Source: Microvirga sp.
GTDB lineage: Bacteria > Pseudomonadota > Alphaproteobacteria > Rhizobiales > Beijerinckiaceae
Assembly: GCA_029266525.1 (NCBI GenBank)
Contig: JAQSWQ010000019.1
Coordinates: 1 to 47,768 of the forward strand
Direction: 5' to 3'
Length of the DNA: 47,768 nt
Below are positions 9,199 through 20,136 of the stretch, piece after piece (the first letter of the stretch is position 1; each line of letters starts with the position of its first letter). Below the pieces are notes generated by a model that saw only the letters and a list, made by a program, of their open reading frames with translations, was not told the DNA's origin and searched no databases. A program made the position numbers and the translations under genes.

Positions 9199-10719
9199 CT
9201 ACTGCCCCCGCTGCGCCTTGGTCGCGAACCTCACCGCGTCGTCCGCGGCGCGGAACAGCGCCTTCGCCTTGTTGACGCACTCCTGCTGCTCGAAGCCGGG
9301 GTCGGAATCGTAGACGATGCCGGCGCCGGCCTGGACCGACATGCGGCCGTCCTTCACGATCGCGGTGCGCAGCACGATGCAGGTGTCCATCTCGCCGTTC
9401 GCCCCGAAATAGCCGATGCAGCCGGCATAAGGCCCGCGCTTCTCCTTCTCGAGCTCGTCGATGATCTCCATGGCGCGCACCTTGGGTGCGCCCGAGACCG
9501 TGCCGGCCGGGAAGCCCGCCACGAGCGCCTCGAGCGCGTCATGGCGTGGGTCGAGCCGGCCCTCCACGTTCGACACGATGTGCATGACCTGGCTGTAATA
9601 TTCGAGGAAGAAGCTGTCGGTCACCGTGACGCTCCCGAGCGTCGCGACGCGGCCGACGTCGTTGCGGCCGAGATCGAGCAGCATCAGGTGCTCGGCCCGC
9701 TCCTTAGGGTCGGCCAGAAGCTCGTCGGCGAAGCGCTTGTCCTCCGAAGCCGTCGCGCCGCGCGGCCGCGTGCCCGCGATCGGGCGGATCGTGACCACGC
9801 CGTCGCGCACCCGCACCAGGATCTCCGGGCTTGAGCAGACGATCTGGAAATCCTCGAAGTCGAGGTAGCAGAGAAATGGCGCTGGGTTCACGCGCCTTAG
9901 CGATCGGTAAAGGGCGAAGGCGGGGAGGGGGAAGTCGGCCTCGAAGCGCTGCGACAGCACCACCTGGAAGATGTCGCCGGCGCGGATGTACTCCTTCGCC
10001 CGCTCGACCATGCTGCGGAACTCGGCCTCCGAGGTGTTGGAGCGCGGAGCCTGCCCGTCCATGGCGCGCGGATCGTGACGCTCGTCGAGGGGCAGCGGGC
10101 GCTCGAGCGCCCACATCGCGCGCTCGAGCCGCGCGAGCGCAGTCTCGTAGGCCGCCTTCGCGGATGCACCCTCCTGCGGCCGCACCGGCGTGACGAGCGA
10201 GATCTCGTCGCGCACGGCGTCGAAGATCACCATCACGGTCGGGCGAACCAGGATCGCGTCCGGCACGCCGAGCGCGTCCGGGTTAGGCGGCGGCAGGCGC
10301 TCCATCAGCCGCACCATGTCGTAGCCGAGATAGCCGAAGAGACCGGCCGCCATCGGCGGCAGGCCCTCTCCATGGCGGATCGCGCTTTCCGCGATGAGGG
10401 CGCGCAGGCTCTCGAGCGGCGATCGATCGTCCGGATGGAAAAGCGCCTCGCCGGGATGCGCCTGGCGGGCGATCTCGGCTTTGCCGTCGCAGCAGCGCCA
10501 GACGAGATCGGGGTCGAGCCCGATCATCGAGTAGCGGCCGCGCATCGCGCCGCCCTCGACGGATTCGAGCAGGAAGGCCGCGCCGTGATAACCCTGGCGC
10601 AGCTTCAGGAAGGCTGCGACCGGCGTCTCGAGGTCCCCGACGAGCGTCGTCCTGAGAAGGCTCGCCTCGCCGGACCGGTAGAGGGACGCGAAGGCCTCGA
10701 AGCCCGGCTCGGCCAGCAT
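9199..10719 (-). CDS. trpE: Anthranilate synthase component I TrpE
   Basis: TrpE converts chorismate to anthranilate using ammonia supplied by TrpG. The 506-residue protein has the N-terminal regulatory domain with LLESVEGG, the motif involved in tryptophan feedback inhibition. The chorismate-binding domain shows IRPIAGTRPRGA, LDLGRNDVGRVA, PAGTVSGAPKVRA and a GCIGYF segment. The ATG at 10719 is chosen because it lies 7 bp after the ppiD stop with AGGGG just upstream; the open frame extends 29 residues further but that stretch is unlike the family. It is co-transcribed with ppiD and separated from trpG by the tadG-like gene. Confidence 0.96.
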   Translation of the reverse strand: MLAEPGFEAFASLYRSGEASLLRTTLVGDLETPVAAFLKLRQGYHGAAFLLESVEGGAMRGRYSMIGLDPDLVWRCCDGKAEIARQAHPGEALFHPDDRSPLESLRALIAESAIRHGEGLPPMAAGLFGYLGYDMVRLMERLPPPNPDALGVPDAILVRPTVMVIFDAVRDEISLVTPVRPQEGASAKAAYETALARLERAMWALERPLPLDERHDPRAMDGQAPRSNTSEAEFRSMVERAKEYIRAGDIFQVVLSQRFEADFPLPAFALYRSLRRVNPAPFLCYLDFEDFQIVCSSPEILVRVRDGVVTIRPIAGTRPRGATASEDKRFADELLADPKERAEHLMLLDLGRNDVGRVATLGSVTVTDSFFLEYYSQVMHIVSNVEGRLDPRHDALEALVAGFPAGTVSGAPKVRAMEIIDELEKEKRGPYAGCIGYFGANGEMDTCIVLRTAIVKDGRMSVQAGAGIVYDSDPGFEQQECVNKAKALFRAADDAVRFATKAQRGQ

Positions 10720-10726
10720 GCGGCCC

Positions 10727-12631
10727 CTAGCTTTCGCCGCCGACCGCGCGCCGGACGGCGTCCTGGTAGATCCGCACCCCGAGATCCTGCTGGGCCTGCT
10801 TGACATACTGGGCGACGAGGTCGTCGGCGATGAAGAGCCGCATCTGGTCGGCGAGGCGCGCCGCCTCCTGCGTTGTCGTGACGAAGGGCGGCACGGTCGC
10901 GGCGGCGACCTTGAACACCGCGCGTCCGTTGTTGCCGGCTTCCGCGCTTGCCGCCTGTCCCACCGGCACCGAGAAGATGCGACCGACCACCTCCGCCGAA
11001 AGCTCGTCCCTGGCGGTGCGTCGCCCGAGGTCGGTCGCAGACTTCACGGGCTCACCGACCTCGGCCGCGATGGATTCGATCGCCTCGCCCTTGTTCAGGC
11101 GCTCGGTCAGGCCTCGCGCCTTCTCGGCCATGCGGCGGGAAATCTCGTCCGCCCGCCATTGCTCGGCGACCTCGCCACGAACCTCCGACAACGGGCGGTC
11201 GCGCGCGGGCTCGATGCTCTTGATCTCGTACCAGACATAGCCGCCGTCCTTCGAGCGCAGCGCCTCGTTGTCGACGCCCACGTCGGAGCCGAAGATCGCG
11301 GTCAGGAGCGCGTCGCGTTCGGGCAGATTCGCGACCGCGCCGCCGGCCTTGTCCCGGCCCGAGCGATCGAGCGCAGCAACCGCGACGAGGGGCAGCCCCT
11401 GCTCCTTCGCGATCTCCGGCAGGGGCCTCGCCGAGGCACGCTGGTCCTCGACCTTGTCGTGGACGTCGTTGATCGCGTTACGGGCCTTCTCGAGCGCGAT
11501 GTCGCGCCTGACCTCGGCGGCGACCTCGTCGTAGGGTTTGACCCGCTCCGGCTCGACCTGGGTCACCCGCACCATGACGGTGCCGAAGCGGCCCTGCACC
11601 GGCCCGCTGACGCCCCCGGCATCGAGCGCAAAGGCGGCATCCGCCACCGCCGGATCGATCATCTCGGATTTAGCGAAGGTGCCGAGCTCGAGCTCGCCTT
11701 GCGGGATGCTCTTCTCCGCCGCGATCGCCTCGAACGTGGTGCCCTCCTTGATGCGTGCGAAGGCCGCCTCGGCCTCCTCGCGGCTTGGAAACACGATCTG
11801 CTGGATTTTCCGCCGCTCGGGCGAGCCGAAACGGCTTGCCTTGACCTGCTCGTAGCGCTTGCGGGCCTCCTCGTCGGAGACCTGGTCCGGCCTGGCGAGC
11901 GTTTCCGGCGAGAGCGCGATCACGTTGACCGCGCGGTACTCCGGAGCCCGGAAGGTCCCCTTGCGCTCCTCGTAGAAGCTCTGGAGCTGGGCATCGGACG
12001 GCGGCGCGATCTCGCCCACGCTGGCGGCGGGCAAGATGAAGTAGGAGGCTGCGCGGCGCTCGGCGCCGTAGCGGTGGACCGCCTCCTGCGCCGCGACCGG
12101 CACCTGCAGCGCGCCTGCGATGGCGTCGGCGAGGTGAAGGCGGGTGAGCGCGCCGTGCTGCTCGCGCACGAAACCCTGCTCGTTCAGGCCTCGCTCGCTG
12201 AGGTAATAGTCGAAGCGGGTGCGGTCGAACTGGCCGCTTGGCCCGCGAAAGGTCGGATCCTCGGTCACCGTGCGGGCGATGAGCTGGTCCGAGACCTTGA
12301 GTCCGAGATCGCGCGCCTTCTCGTCGAGCGTTGCCTCGGTCACCATGCGCGAGAGCACCTGCGTCTCGAGACCCATGGCCCTGGCCTGCTGCGCCGTGAT
12401 TGACTGGCGGGAGCGGCGGATCAGCTGCTGCAGCTCCGACTGATAGGTGGTGCGGAACGTCTCGCCCGAGATCTCGGTGTCGCCGATCTTCGCCACCGTG
12501 ACGCGGGTCGCGCCCCGAAAGATGTCGTTTATGCCCCAGATCGCGAAGCTGAGGATCAGGAACCCGAACAGCACTGCGATCACGGCTTTCCCGAGCCAGG
12601 TCTGGCCGGCGGTGCGCAACCCCTTCATCAT
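10727..12631 (-). CDS. ppiD: PpiD/SurA-type periplasmic peptidyl-prolyl isomerase and chaperone, membrane-anchored
   Basis: This protein assists folding of exported proteins on the periplasmic face of the inner membrane. The 634-residue product has one N-terminal membrane anchor (about residues 13-33), a SurA-N-like helical chaperone region (about 50-190), a parvulin-type domain in the middle (KIQQIVF onward, ending GTVMVRV), and a second PPIC-like C-terminal part. The start is one of two consecutive ATG codons (12631 or 12628), preceded by AGAGGA. It is immediately followed by trpE, the usual Rhizobiales order, and is divergent from tpiA. Confidence 0.9.
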   Translation of the reverse strand: MMKGLRTAGQTWLGKAVIAVLFGFLILSFAIWGINDIFRGATRVTVAKIGDTEISGETFRTTYQSELQQLIRRSRQSITAQQARAMGLETQVLSRMVTEATLDEKARDLGLKVSDQLIARTVTEDPTFRGPSGQFDRTRFDYYLSERGLNEQGFVREQHGALTRLHLADAIAGALQVPVAAQEAVHRYGAERRAASYFILPAASVGEIAPPSDAQLQSFYEERKGTFRAPEYRAVNVIALSPETLARPDQVSDEEARKRYEQVKASRFGSPERRKIQQIVFPSREEAEAAFARIKEGTTFEAIAAEKSIPQGELELGTFAKSEMIDPAVADAAFALDAGGVSGPVQGRFGTVMVRVTQVEPERVKPYDEVAAEVRRDIALEKARNAINDVHDKVEDQRASARPLPEIAKEQGLPLVAVAALDRSGRDKAGGAVANLPERDALLTAIFGSDVGVDNEALRSKDGGYVWYEIKSIEPARDRPLSEVRGEVAEQWRADEISRRMAEKARGLTERLNKGEAIESIAAEVGEPVKSATDLGRRTARDELSAEVVGRIFSVPVGQAASAEAGNNGRAVFKVAAATVPPFVTTTQEAARLADQMRLFIADDLVAQYVKQAQQDLGVRIYQDAVRRAVGGES

Positions 12632-12769
12632 GACGGCGGATGTCCTCTCTCGCCGTCGCCGATAGCCCAAGAGCGGGGGCGGGAAAAGGGCAGCGCGCCT
12701 ATCGGCCCTGCGGCGATTGCGGCCCTACCGGCGCTTTGCTAGGCCCGCGGCGAATTCGGGAGAACGCGC

Positions 12770-13534
12770 ATGAACCACCGCCCGCGCCCGCTCGTCGCCG
12801 GGAACTGGAAGATGAACGGTCTGCGCGCCTCGACCAGGGTGCTCGAGGATGTGGCGGCCGGCTACACGCCGGGCCTGCGCGGCAAGGCCGAGCTCCTGGT
12901 CTGCCCGCCGGCAACGCTGATCCGGGACTTCGCGCGCGCCGCGCTCGGCTCGCGCGTTGCCGTCGGCGGCCAGGACTGCCACGCCAAGGCGTCGGGCGCG
13001 TTCACGGGCGAGCTCTCGGCCGAGATGCTCGCCGACGCCGGCGCGACCTACGTCATCGTCGGCCACTCCGAGCGCCGTCACTACCACGCCGAGAAGGACG
13101 CCGACGTCTGCGCGAAAGCCGCCGCCGCGCACCGCGCCGGGCTGATTGCGATCGTCTGTGTCGGCGAGACGCAAGGAGAGCGCGACGCCGGCAAGACGCT
13201 GAACGTCGTACGCCGGCAGCTGCGCGGCTCGGTTCCGGAGGCTTCGAACCCGGCGAACCTCGTGATCGCCTACGAGCCGGTCTGGGCGATCGGAACCGGT
13301 CTCACGCCGACCCCGGCCGATGTCGCCGAGGTTCATGCGCTCATCCGCGAGGAGCTGCGCCGCATTGTCGGCAAGGCCGAGCAGGCCTCGGTACGCATCC
13401 TCTACGGCGGCTCGGTCAAGCCCTCGAACGCCGGGGAGCTGCTCGCGGTCGCGAACGTCGACGGCGCCTTGGTGGGCGGCGCAAGCCTCGTCGCGACGGA
13501 TTTTCTCGGAATTGCGGCGGCGTATCTGGGGTGA
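12770..13534 (+). CDS. tpiA: Triose-phosphate isomerase TpiA
   Basis: TpiA interconverts dihydroxyacetone phosphate and glyceraldehyde 3-phosphate in central carbon metabolism. The 254-residue protein has the complete active site: Asn12 and Lys14 in GNWKMNG, His99 in GHSERR, and Glu169 in [11 protein letters not shown]. The phosphate-binding [10 protein letters not shown] lies near the C-terminus. The start has GGGAGA upstream. It diverges from ppiD-trpE, and its stop abuts the next small gene. Confidence 0.98.
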   Translation: MNHRPRPLVAGNWKMNGLRASTRVLEDVAAGYTPGLRGKAELLVCPPATLIRDFARAALGSRVAVGGQDCHAKASGAFTGELSAEMLADAGATYVIVGHSERRHYHAEKDADVCAKAAAAHRAGLIAIVCVGETQGERDAGKTLNVVRRQLRGSVPEASNPANLVIAYEPVWAIGTGLTPTPADVAEVHALIREELRRIVGKAEQASVRILYGGSVKPSNAGELLAVANVDGALVGGASLVATDFLGIAAAYLG

Positions 13535-13801
13535 GTGCGGGTGAAGCTTGAGCTTAGCGAGCACGCGCGACTGCGGATCGAGCAGCGCAAGCTCGATCCT
13601 CGCTGGATCGAGCAGGTTGTCCACCGTCCGGAATGGCGCGAGCCCGAGCCCAGCGATCCTGGACTTGAACGTCGCTTTGGGCGCATTGCAGAGATGGGCG
13701 GGCGGGTTCTCCGTGTGGTAATATTACCGATCTCATCGGAGAGATGCCGTGTCGTGACGCTGTTCTTCGATCGCGACGCCCAGTTTCGGAAGGAGCCATG
13801 A
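13535..13801 (+). CDS. DUF4258 domain protein, possible toxin-like partner
   Basis: This 88-residue basic protein matches the DUF4258 pattern: LSEHARLRIEQRKLD at the N-terminus, a central WREPEPSDPGLERR stretch and a closing RVVTLFFDR strand. DUF4258 proteins resemble small RelE/BrnT-like toxins, but their activity is poorly known. GTG 13535 directly follows the tpiA stop; GTG 13541 is an equally possible start. The stop overlaps the next start (ATGA), so the two proteins are translationally coupled. The role as a toxin is inference. Confidence 0.8.
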   Translation: MRVKLELSEHARLRIEQRKLDPRWIEQVVHRPEWREPEPSDPGLERRFGRIAEMGGRVLRVVILPISSERCRVVTLFFDRDAQFRKEP

Positions 13802-14049
13802 ACTCCCTCGCACGGAAGACCAGCTACGACGAGGAGGTCGACGCCGCCTATCTGACGCTCTCGGACGCGCCTGTCGCCGAGACGGAAGAAGTCGCCGTCG
13901 GCATCCACATCGATTACGACGCTTCCAGCCGGCCGGTCGGGATCGAGGTGCTCTCGGTCAAGCGCCGGCTTGGCGACGGCGACCTCGCTTCCTATCTGCG
14001 GGGCTTAGCCGAGGGGCTGCTCGCATCCGGCCGGCAAGCCGCGGAATAG
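13798..14049 (+). CDS. DUF2283 domain protein, possible antitoxin-like partner
   Basis: This 83-residue acidic protein has the DUF2283 signature: YDEEVDAAYLTLSD near the N-terminus and VGIHIDYD followed by PVGIEVLSV. It starts with AGGAG just upstream and overlaps the DUF4258 stop by four bases. DUF2283 genes commonly sit beside DUF4258 genes, and the pair has the size, charge and overlap of a type II toxin-antitoxin-like unit. No direct evidence of such activity is visible. Confidence 0.85.
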   Translation: MNSLARKTSYDEEVDAAYLTLSDAPVAETEEVAVGIHIDYDASSRPVGIEVLSVKRRLGDGDLASYLRGLAEGLLASGRQAAE

Positions 14050-14131
14050 TCGCTCAGGTTGGACTTGCCGGTCCGTTGGCGATAAGGACGGCGCGAAATT
14101 CGCGGGCTTGCGCCCGCCCACAGGTCCATCC

Positions 14132-14524
14132 ATGCAAACCGTGATCATCGTCATCCACCTTCTGATCGTGCTCGCGCTCATCGGCGTGGTGCTCCTGCAG
14201 CGCTCCGAAGGCGGGCTCGGGCTTGGGGGCGGCGGCGGGGGCGTATCCGGCTTCATGACCGGCCGCGGCCAGGCGAACGCGCTCACGAGGGCAACCGCCA
14301 TCCTCGCCGGCTGCTTCTTCCTGACGAGCCTCATCCTCGGCATCATGGCCCATCGCGGCCGCGCGCCGACCTCGGTCTTCGACCGCGGGGCGCCGGCGGC
14401 GCCGACGGAGCAGGCCCCGGCAACGCCCGGCGGCAGCGTGCTCGACCAGCTGCGCAGCATGCAGGGCGACCAGCCCTCCGCGCCGGCCGCCCCGGGCGCG
14501 CCCCAGGTGCCGCAGTCGCGCTGA
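14132..14524 (+). CDS. secG: Protein translocase subunit SecG
   Basis: SecG is the small accessory subunit of the SecYEG channel. The 130-residue protein has two membrane helices (about 2-22 and 50-70) joined by a cytoplasmic loop containing LLQRSEGGLG, a six-glycine run and GFMTGRG. A Pro/Ala-rich tail follows, typical of alphaproteobacterial SecG. ATG 14132 is used because the preceding in-frame residues are not family-like. Two inverted repeats lie directly upstream (14092-14117). It precedes pyrG, a conserved pairing. Confidence 0.95.
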   Translation: MQTVIIVIHLLIVLALIGVVLLQRSEGGLGLGGGGGGVSGFMTGRGQANALTRATAILAGCFFLTSLILGIMAHRGRAPTSVFDRGAPAAPTEQAPATPGGSVLDQLRSMQGDQPSAPAAPGAPQVPQSR

Positions 14525-14561
14525 GCGGCCGGCGCGCTGGCCCTCCGTCTTTGAAGCGTCG

Positions 14562-14585
14562 CGGACCTTCCCGCGGGCGGGTCCG
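14562..14585 (+). terminator. Weak candidate terminator between secG and pyrG
   Basis: CGGACC (14562-14567) and GGTCCG (14580-14585) can pair around a GC-rich loop, followed by TTCTTCTG. The stem is short and the T-tract is interrupted, so this may be a partial terminator or chance pairing. Confidence 0.25.
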
Positions 14586-14606
14586 TTCTTCTGTGGACGG
14601 GATTGA

Positions 14607-16292
<1,686 letters not shown>

Positions 16293-16309
16293 GGGCGAGG
16301 CCGCTCTCG

Positions 16310-16477
16310 ATGAGTTTGATTGAGAACGAGCGGGCGAAGCTGACGGATGAGGGAGTCATGAGCGCTCTAGAATTCTATGCCTTGTTCGGAGCACCGCTCC
16401 TGATGTTCCTGACGGGTCTCGGCGCCTACTACATAGCGCTCCGGGGCGCCAGGCAGGATCGTTCACCGGCAGAGTAA
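16310..16477 (+). CDS. Small single-span membrane protein (55 residues)
   Basis: ATG 16310 opens a 55-residue frame: a charged N-terminus MSLIENERAKLTDEG, one hydrophobic helix (about residues 20-43, YALFGAPLLMFLTGLGAYYI) and a short basic tail. The ENER-(A/T)-KL start is recalled from small membrane proteins in other Rhizobiales, which supports this as a real gene, but no function is known. An internal ATG (16358) would give 39 residues starting just before the helix. It follows pyrG by 17 bp, with a GGGGCGAGG stretch upstream. Confidence 0.55.
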   Translation: MSLIENERAKLTDEGVMSALEFYALFGAPLLMFLTGLGAYYIALRGARQDRSPAE

Positions 16478-16588
16478 GCTTCACTGACTTCGCAGTCGCT
16501 GCGATCCGGACCCGGGAAGCGGAGCGGCTGGTTGCTACCGCCTGCCCGAAGGGGCTCGTAGACTGCCACGACTTCTTGGGGCCACCAC

Positions 16589-16990
16589 ATGCCGGCGCTG
16601 ATCTCGGGACTGCCCGAGTTCCTGCTCTACTTCGCCACCGCGCTCGCCCTGGTGACGCTCTACCTCTTCGCCTATTCGCTCGCGACCGCGCATAACGAGT
16701 TTGCGCTCATCCGGCAGAACGTCATGTCGGCGGCGCTGGCGCTGGGCCTGAGCCTGATCGGCTTCGCGCTGCCGCTGTCGAGCGCGATCGTGCATGCCAA
16801 GCGGGTCTGGGACGTGCTGATCTGGGGGCTTATCGCGATCGTGGTGCAGATCCTGATCTACTGGCTCGTGCGCCTGATCATGCCGAACCTGTCGCAACGC
16901 ATCGCCTCGGACGAGCTCGCGGCAGCGCTCTTCCTCGGCGCTGCTTCGCTCGCCGGCGGCATCATCAACGCCGCCTCGATGACCTACTGA
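16589..16990 (+). CDS. DUF350 family membrane protein
   Basis: The 133-residue protein has four predicted membrane helices (about 11-30, 44-66, 72-96 and 109-130) and the DUF350 pattern, including FAYSLATAHNEFALIRQNVMSAALALG split over the first two helices. DUF350 proteins are widespread inner-membrane proteins of unknown function. The 111 bp before it holds no further gene. It lies ahead of recO on the same strand. Confidence 0.85.
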   Translation: MPALISGLPEFLLYFATALALVTLYLFAYSLATAHNEFALIRQNVMSAALALGLSLIGFALPLSSAIVHAKRVWDVLIWGLIAIVVQILIYWLVRLIMPNLSQRIASDELAAALFLGAASLAGGIINAASMTY

Positions 16991-17045
16991 ACAGGCTGTC
17001 CTCGGCGGACTCGACCGCGCGGACCGGCGGCGCTAGGTCCGCCCC

Positions 17046-17786
17046 ATGCAATGGTCCGATGAAGCCCTCGTCCTCGGCTCGCGCAAGCACGGCGAATCGG
17101 CGGTGGTGCTCGAGCTGATGACCCGGGCGCATGGGCGCCATCTCGGCCTCGTCCATGGCGGGCGCTCCAAGCGGCTGTCGCCGGTCCTCCAGCCAGGCAA
17201 CACGGTTCACGCCGTCTGGCGGGCGCGGCTCGACGAGCATCTCGGCGTGTTCACGGTCGAGGCGGGCGAAATGCGCTCGGCCCGGATGATCGCATCGCGG
17301 CTTGCCCTCCACGGCGTCGGCGCGATGGCGGCGCTGCTGCGCCTCGTGCCGGAGCGCGATCCGCACCCGACCCTGTTCGATCTTGCCGCGGCCCTTTCCG
17401 ACCATCTCGATGATCCCGATGTCGCTCCCGCCCTGTTCGCGCGCTTCGAGCTCGCGCTGCTCTCCGAGCTGGGCTTCGGCCTCGACCTCTCGGAATGCGC
17501 CGCGACCGGCGCCCGCCACGACCTCGCCTTCGTCTCGCCGAAGAGCGGCCGCGCGGTCAGCCGCGCCGCAGGCGAGCCGTACCGGGATCGCCTGTTCGCG
17601 CTGCCGGCCTTCATGCAAGGCGAGTTCCAGGAAGGGCCGGGCCTGGAGGAGATCAGGGCCGGATTCGCGCTGACGGAGTTCTTCCTGCGCACTCATCTCT
17701 TCGAGCCGCGCGGGCTGCCGGTGCCGGACGAGCGGGCGCGTTTCGTCGCACTGTCCACACGAAACGGGTCCGCCGCGCCTAAATGA
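17046..17786 (+). CDS. recO: DNA repair protein RecO
   Basis: RecO loads RecA with RecR in the RecFOR recombination pathway. The 246-residue protein starts with the RecO N-terminal OB-fold (ALVLGSRKHGESAVVLELMT, about 7-26), followed by GLVHGGRSKR and the helical C-terminal domain (FARFELALLSELGFGLDL). The zinc-binding cysteines of some RecO proteins are not seen, which is normal in alphaproteobacteria. It lies 62 bp before parC. Confidence 0.95.
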   Translation: MQWSDEALVLGSRKHGESAVVLELMTRAHGRHLGLVHGGRSKRLSPVLQPGNTVHAVWRARLDEHLGVFTVEAGEMRSARMIASRLALHGVGAMAALLRLVPERDPHPTLFDLAAALSDHLDDPDVAPALFARFELALLSELGFGLDLSECAATGARHDLAFVSPKSGRAVSRAAGEPYRDRLFALPAFMQGEFQEGPGLEEIRAGFALTEFFLRTHLFEPRGLPVPDERARFVALSTRNGSAAPK

Positions 17787-17848
17787 CCGCGCTCTGCGGT
17801 AGCTTCGCGCCGGTCCGTCCCGCGTGATTCGCGAAGGTTCTTCTTTCC

Positions 17849-20092
17849 ATGGGCAAGCCGGTCAACCCGCCCTCCGGCGAGGGCATCGAGACCATCAACC
17901 TCAAGGACGCGCTCGAGGAGCGCTACCTCGCCTATGCGCTCTCGACCATCATGCATCGGGCGCTGCCGGACGCTCGCGACGGCTTGAAGCCGGTCCATCG
18001 GCGCATCCTGCACGCCATGCGCCTCCTGCGGCTCGATCCCGGGACCGCCTACAAGAAATGCGCCCGCATCGTCGGCGACGTCATCGGCAAGTTCCACCCG
18101 CATGGCGATCAGGCCGCCTACGACGCGCTCGTGCGCATGGCGCAGGATTTCGCGCAGCGCTATCCGCTCGTCGACGGCCAGGGCAATTTCGGCAACATCG
18201 ACGGCGATAACCCGGCCGCCCAGCGCTACACCGAAGCGCGGATGACCGAGGTCGCGCGTCTCCTGCTCGAGGGCATGGAGGAGGACGCCGTCGATTTCCG
18301 CCCGAACTATGATGGGCAGGAAGAGGAGCCGGTGGTGCTCCCCGCCGCCTTCCCGAACCTTCTGGCGAACGGCTCGCAGGGCATCGCGGTCGGGATGGCG
18401 ACCTCGATCCCGCCGCACAACGCGGCCGAGCTCTGCGACGCGGCGCTCTACGTGATCTCGCACCCGAAGGCGACGACGGACCAGCTCCTCAATTTCGTGC
18501 AGGGTCCCGATTTCCCGACCGGCGGCGTGATCGTCGAGCCGCGGGAGGCGATCGCCGAGGCCTACCGCACCGGCCGCGGCTCCTTCCGCGTGCGCGCGAA
18601 ATGGGCGCAGGAGAACGCCGGCCGCGGCACCTGGAACATCGTCATCACCGAGATCCCCTACGGCGTGCCGAAATCCCGGCTGATCGAGAAGATGGCCGAG
18701 CTCCTCGCCGAGCGGAAGCTGCCGCTCATCGCCGATGTGCGCGATGAATCGGCCGAGGATATCCGCGTCGTCATCGAGCCGCGGGCCCGCACGGTCGATC
18801 CGATCGTGCTGATGGAGTCGGTGTTCAAGCTCTCGGAGCTCGAGGCGCGCGTCCCTCTCAACCTGAACGTGCTCTCGGAAGGCAAGGTGCCCAAGGTGCT
18901 CGGCCTCGCCGAGTGCCTCAAGGAATGGCTCGACCACCGCCGCGAGGTGCTGATCCGCCGCTCGCGGCATCGCCTCGCCCAGATCGACAGGCGGCTGGAG
19001 ATTCTCCGCGGTCTCCTGATCATCTATCTCGACCTCGACCGGGTCATCAAGATCATCCGGGAGAAGGACGAGCCGAAGCAGGAGCTGATGCGCGTCTTCA
19101 AGCTCAGCGAGCTCCAGGCCAACGCCATCCTCGACACCCGCCTGCGGAGCCTGCGCAAGCTCGAGGAGATGGAGCTCAAGCGCGAGCTGCAGGAGCTGAC
19201 GAGCGAGAAGGAGCAGACCGAGAGCCTGCTCGCGAATCCTGCCACGCAGTGGAAGACGGTCGCCTGGCAAATCCGCGAGGTGAAGAAGAGCTTCGGTCCG
19301 GATACCGCGCTCGGCAAGCGCCGCACCGTGTTCCAGGACGCGCCGGACACCTCCGACCTCGATTTCGCCGAGGCCATGGTCGAGCGCGAGCCGATCACCG
19401 TGATGGTTTCCCAGAAGGGCTGGATCCGTTCGATGAAAGGCCACGTCGCCGATCTCTCGGGCGTGCAGTTCAAGGGTGACGACGCGCTTAAAGTGTCGTT
19501 CTTCACCGAGACCACGGCGAAGATCCTGGTCGTCGCCTCGAACGGCAAGGTCTTCACGCTCGAGGCCTCGAAGCTCCCCGGCGGGCGCGGCTTCGGCGAT
19601 CCGATCCGGCTGATGGTCGATTTCGACGAGGGCGCCGACATCGTCGCCGCCTATCCCTACAAGCCCGGCATGAAGCTGCTCTTGGTCTCGACCGAGGGAC
19701 GAGGATTCGTCGCGGCGGCGGACGAGATCGTCGCCAACACGCGCAAGGGCAAGAATGTGATGAGCCTCGACGGGAAGGCGAAGCTCGCCGTCGCGGCGGA
19801 AGGGCAGGGCGACCACGTCGCGATCGTCGGCGAGAACCGCAAGCTCCTGATCTTCCCGGCGAGCCAGCTGCCGGAGATGGCCCGCGGCAAGGGCGTGCGC
19901 CTGCAGCGCTACCGCGACGGCGGCGTCTCCGACGCCAAGACCTTCCGCCTCGACGACGGCCTCACCTGGAAAGACTCGTCCGGCCGCACCTGGACCGTCG
20001 CCAACGGCGAGCTCAGGGACTGGATCGGCAACCGCGCCGAAGCGGGACGTCTGCCCATGAAGGGCTTCCCGAAGAACAACAGGTTCGGGTGA
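17849..20092 (+). CDS. parC: DNA topoisomerase IV subunit A ParC
   Basis: ParC is the DNA-cleaving subunit of topoisomerase IV, which separates daughter chromosomes. The 747-residue protein has the GyrA/ParC breakage-reunion domain with catalytic Tyr127 in [11 protein letters not shown] coiled-coil gate lies around residues 350-480, and the C-terminal part carries only a few beta-pinwheel blades, as expected for ParC rather than GyrA. The quinolone-resistance region reads [12 protein letters not shown]. ParE is not in the window. It converges on the CheZ-like gene. Confidence 0.96.
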   Translation: MGKPVNPPSGEGIETINLKDALEERYLAYALSTIMHRALPDARDGLKPVHRRILHAMRLLRLDPGTAYKKCARIVGDVIGKFHPHGDQAAYDALVRMAQDFAQRYPLVDGQGNFGNIDGDNPAAQRYTEARMTEVARLLLEGMEEDAVDFRPNYDGQEEEPVVLPAAFPNLLANGSQGIAVGMATSIPPHNAAELCDAALYVISHPKATTDQLLNFVQGPDFPTGGVIVEPREAIAEAYRTGRGSFRVRAKWAQENAGRGTWNIVITEIPYGVPKSRLIEKMAELLAERKLPLIADVRDESAEDIRVVIEPRARTVDPIVLMESVFKLSELEARVPLNLNVLSEGKVPKVLGLAECLKEWLDHRREVLIRRSRHRLAQIDRRLEILRGLLIIYLDLDRVIKIIREKDEPKQELMRVFKLSELQANAILDTRLRSLRKLEEMELKRELQELTSEKEQTESLLANPATQWKTVAWQIREVKKSFGPDTALGKRRTVFQDAPDTSDLDFAEAMVEREPITVMVSQKGWIRSMKGHVADLSGVQFKGDDALKVSFFTETTAKILVVASNGKVFTLEASKLPGGRGFGDPIRLMVDFDEGADIVAAYPYKPGMKLLLVSTEGRGFVAAADEIVANTRKGKNVMSLDGKAKLAVAAEGQGDHVAIVGENRKLLIFPASQLPEMARGKGVRLQRYRDGGVSDAKTFRLDDGLTWKDSSGRTWTVANGELRDWIGNRAEAGRLPMKGFPKNNRFG

Positions 20093-20136
20093 GCCGACGG
20101 GCTGGAAGCCAGCGCTATCGCACGCGCGGTTGCCGC

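Noticed and set aside
12632-12670. Longer PpiD start at a TTG codon
   Set aside because: The 13 extra residues are arginine-rich and precede a well-placed ATG pair with a purine-rich site; the membrane anchor follows normally from the ATG.
20100-20115. Small hairpin GCTGG-AAG-CCAGC between parC and the CheZ-like gene as a terminator
   Set aside because: Only a 5-bp stem with no T-tract; too weak to call.
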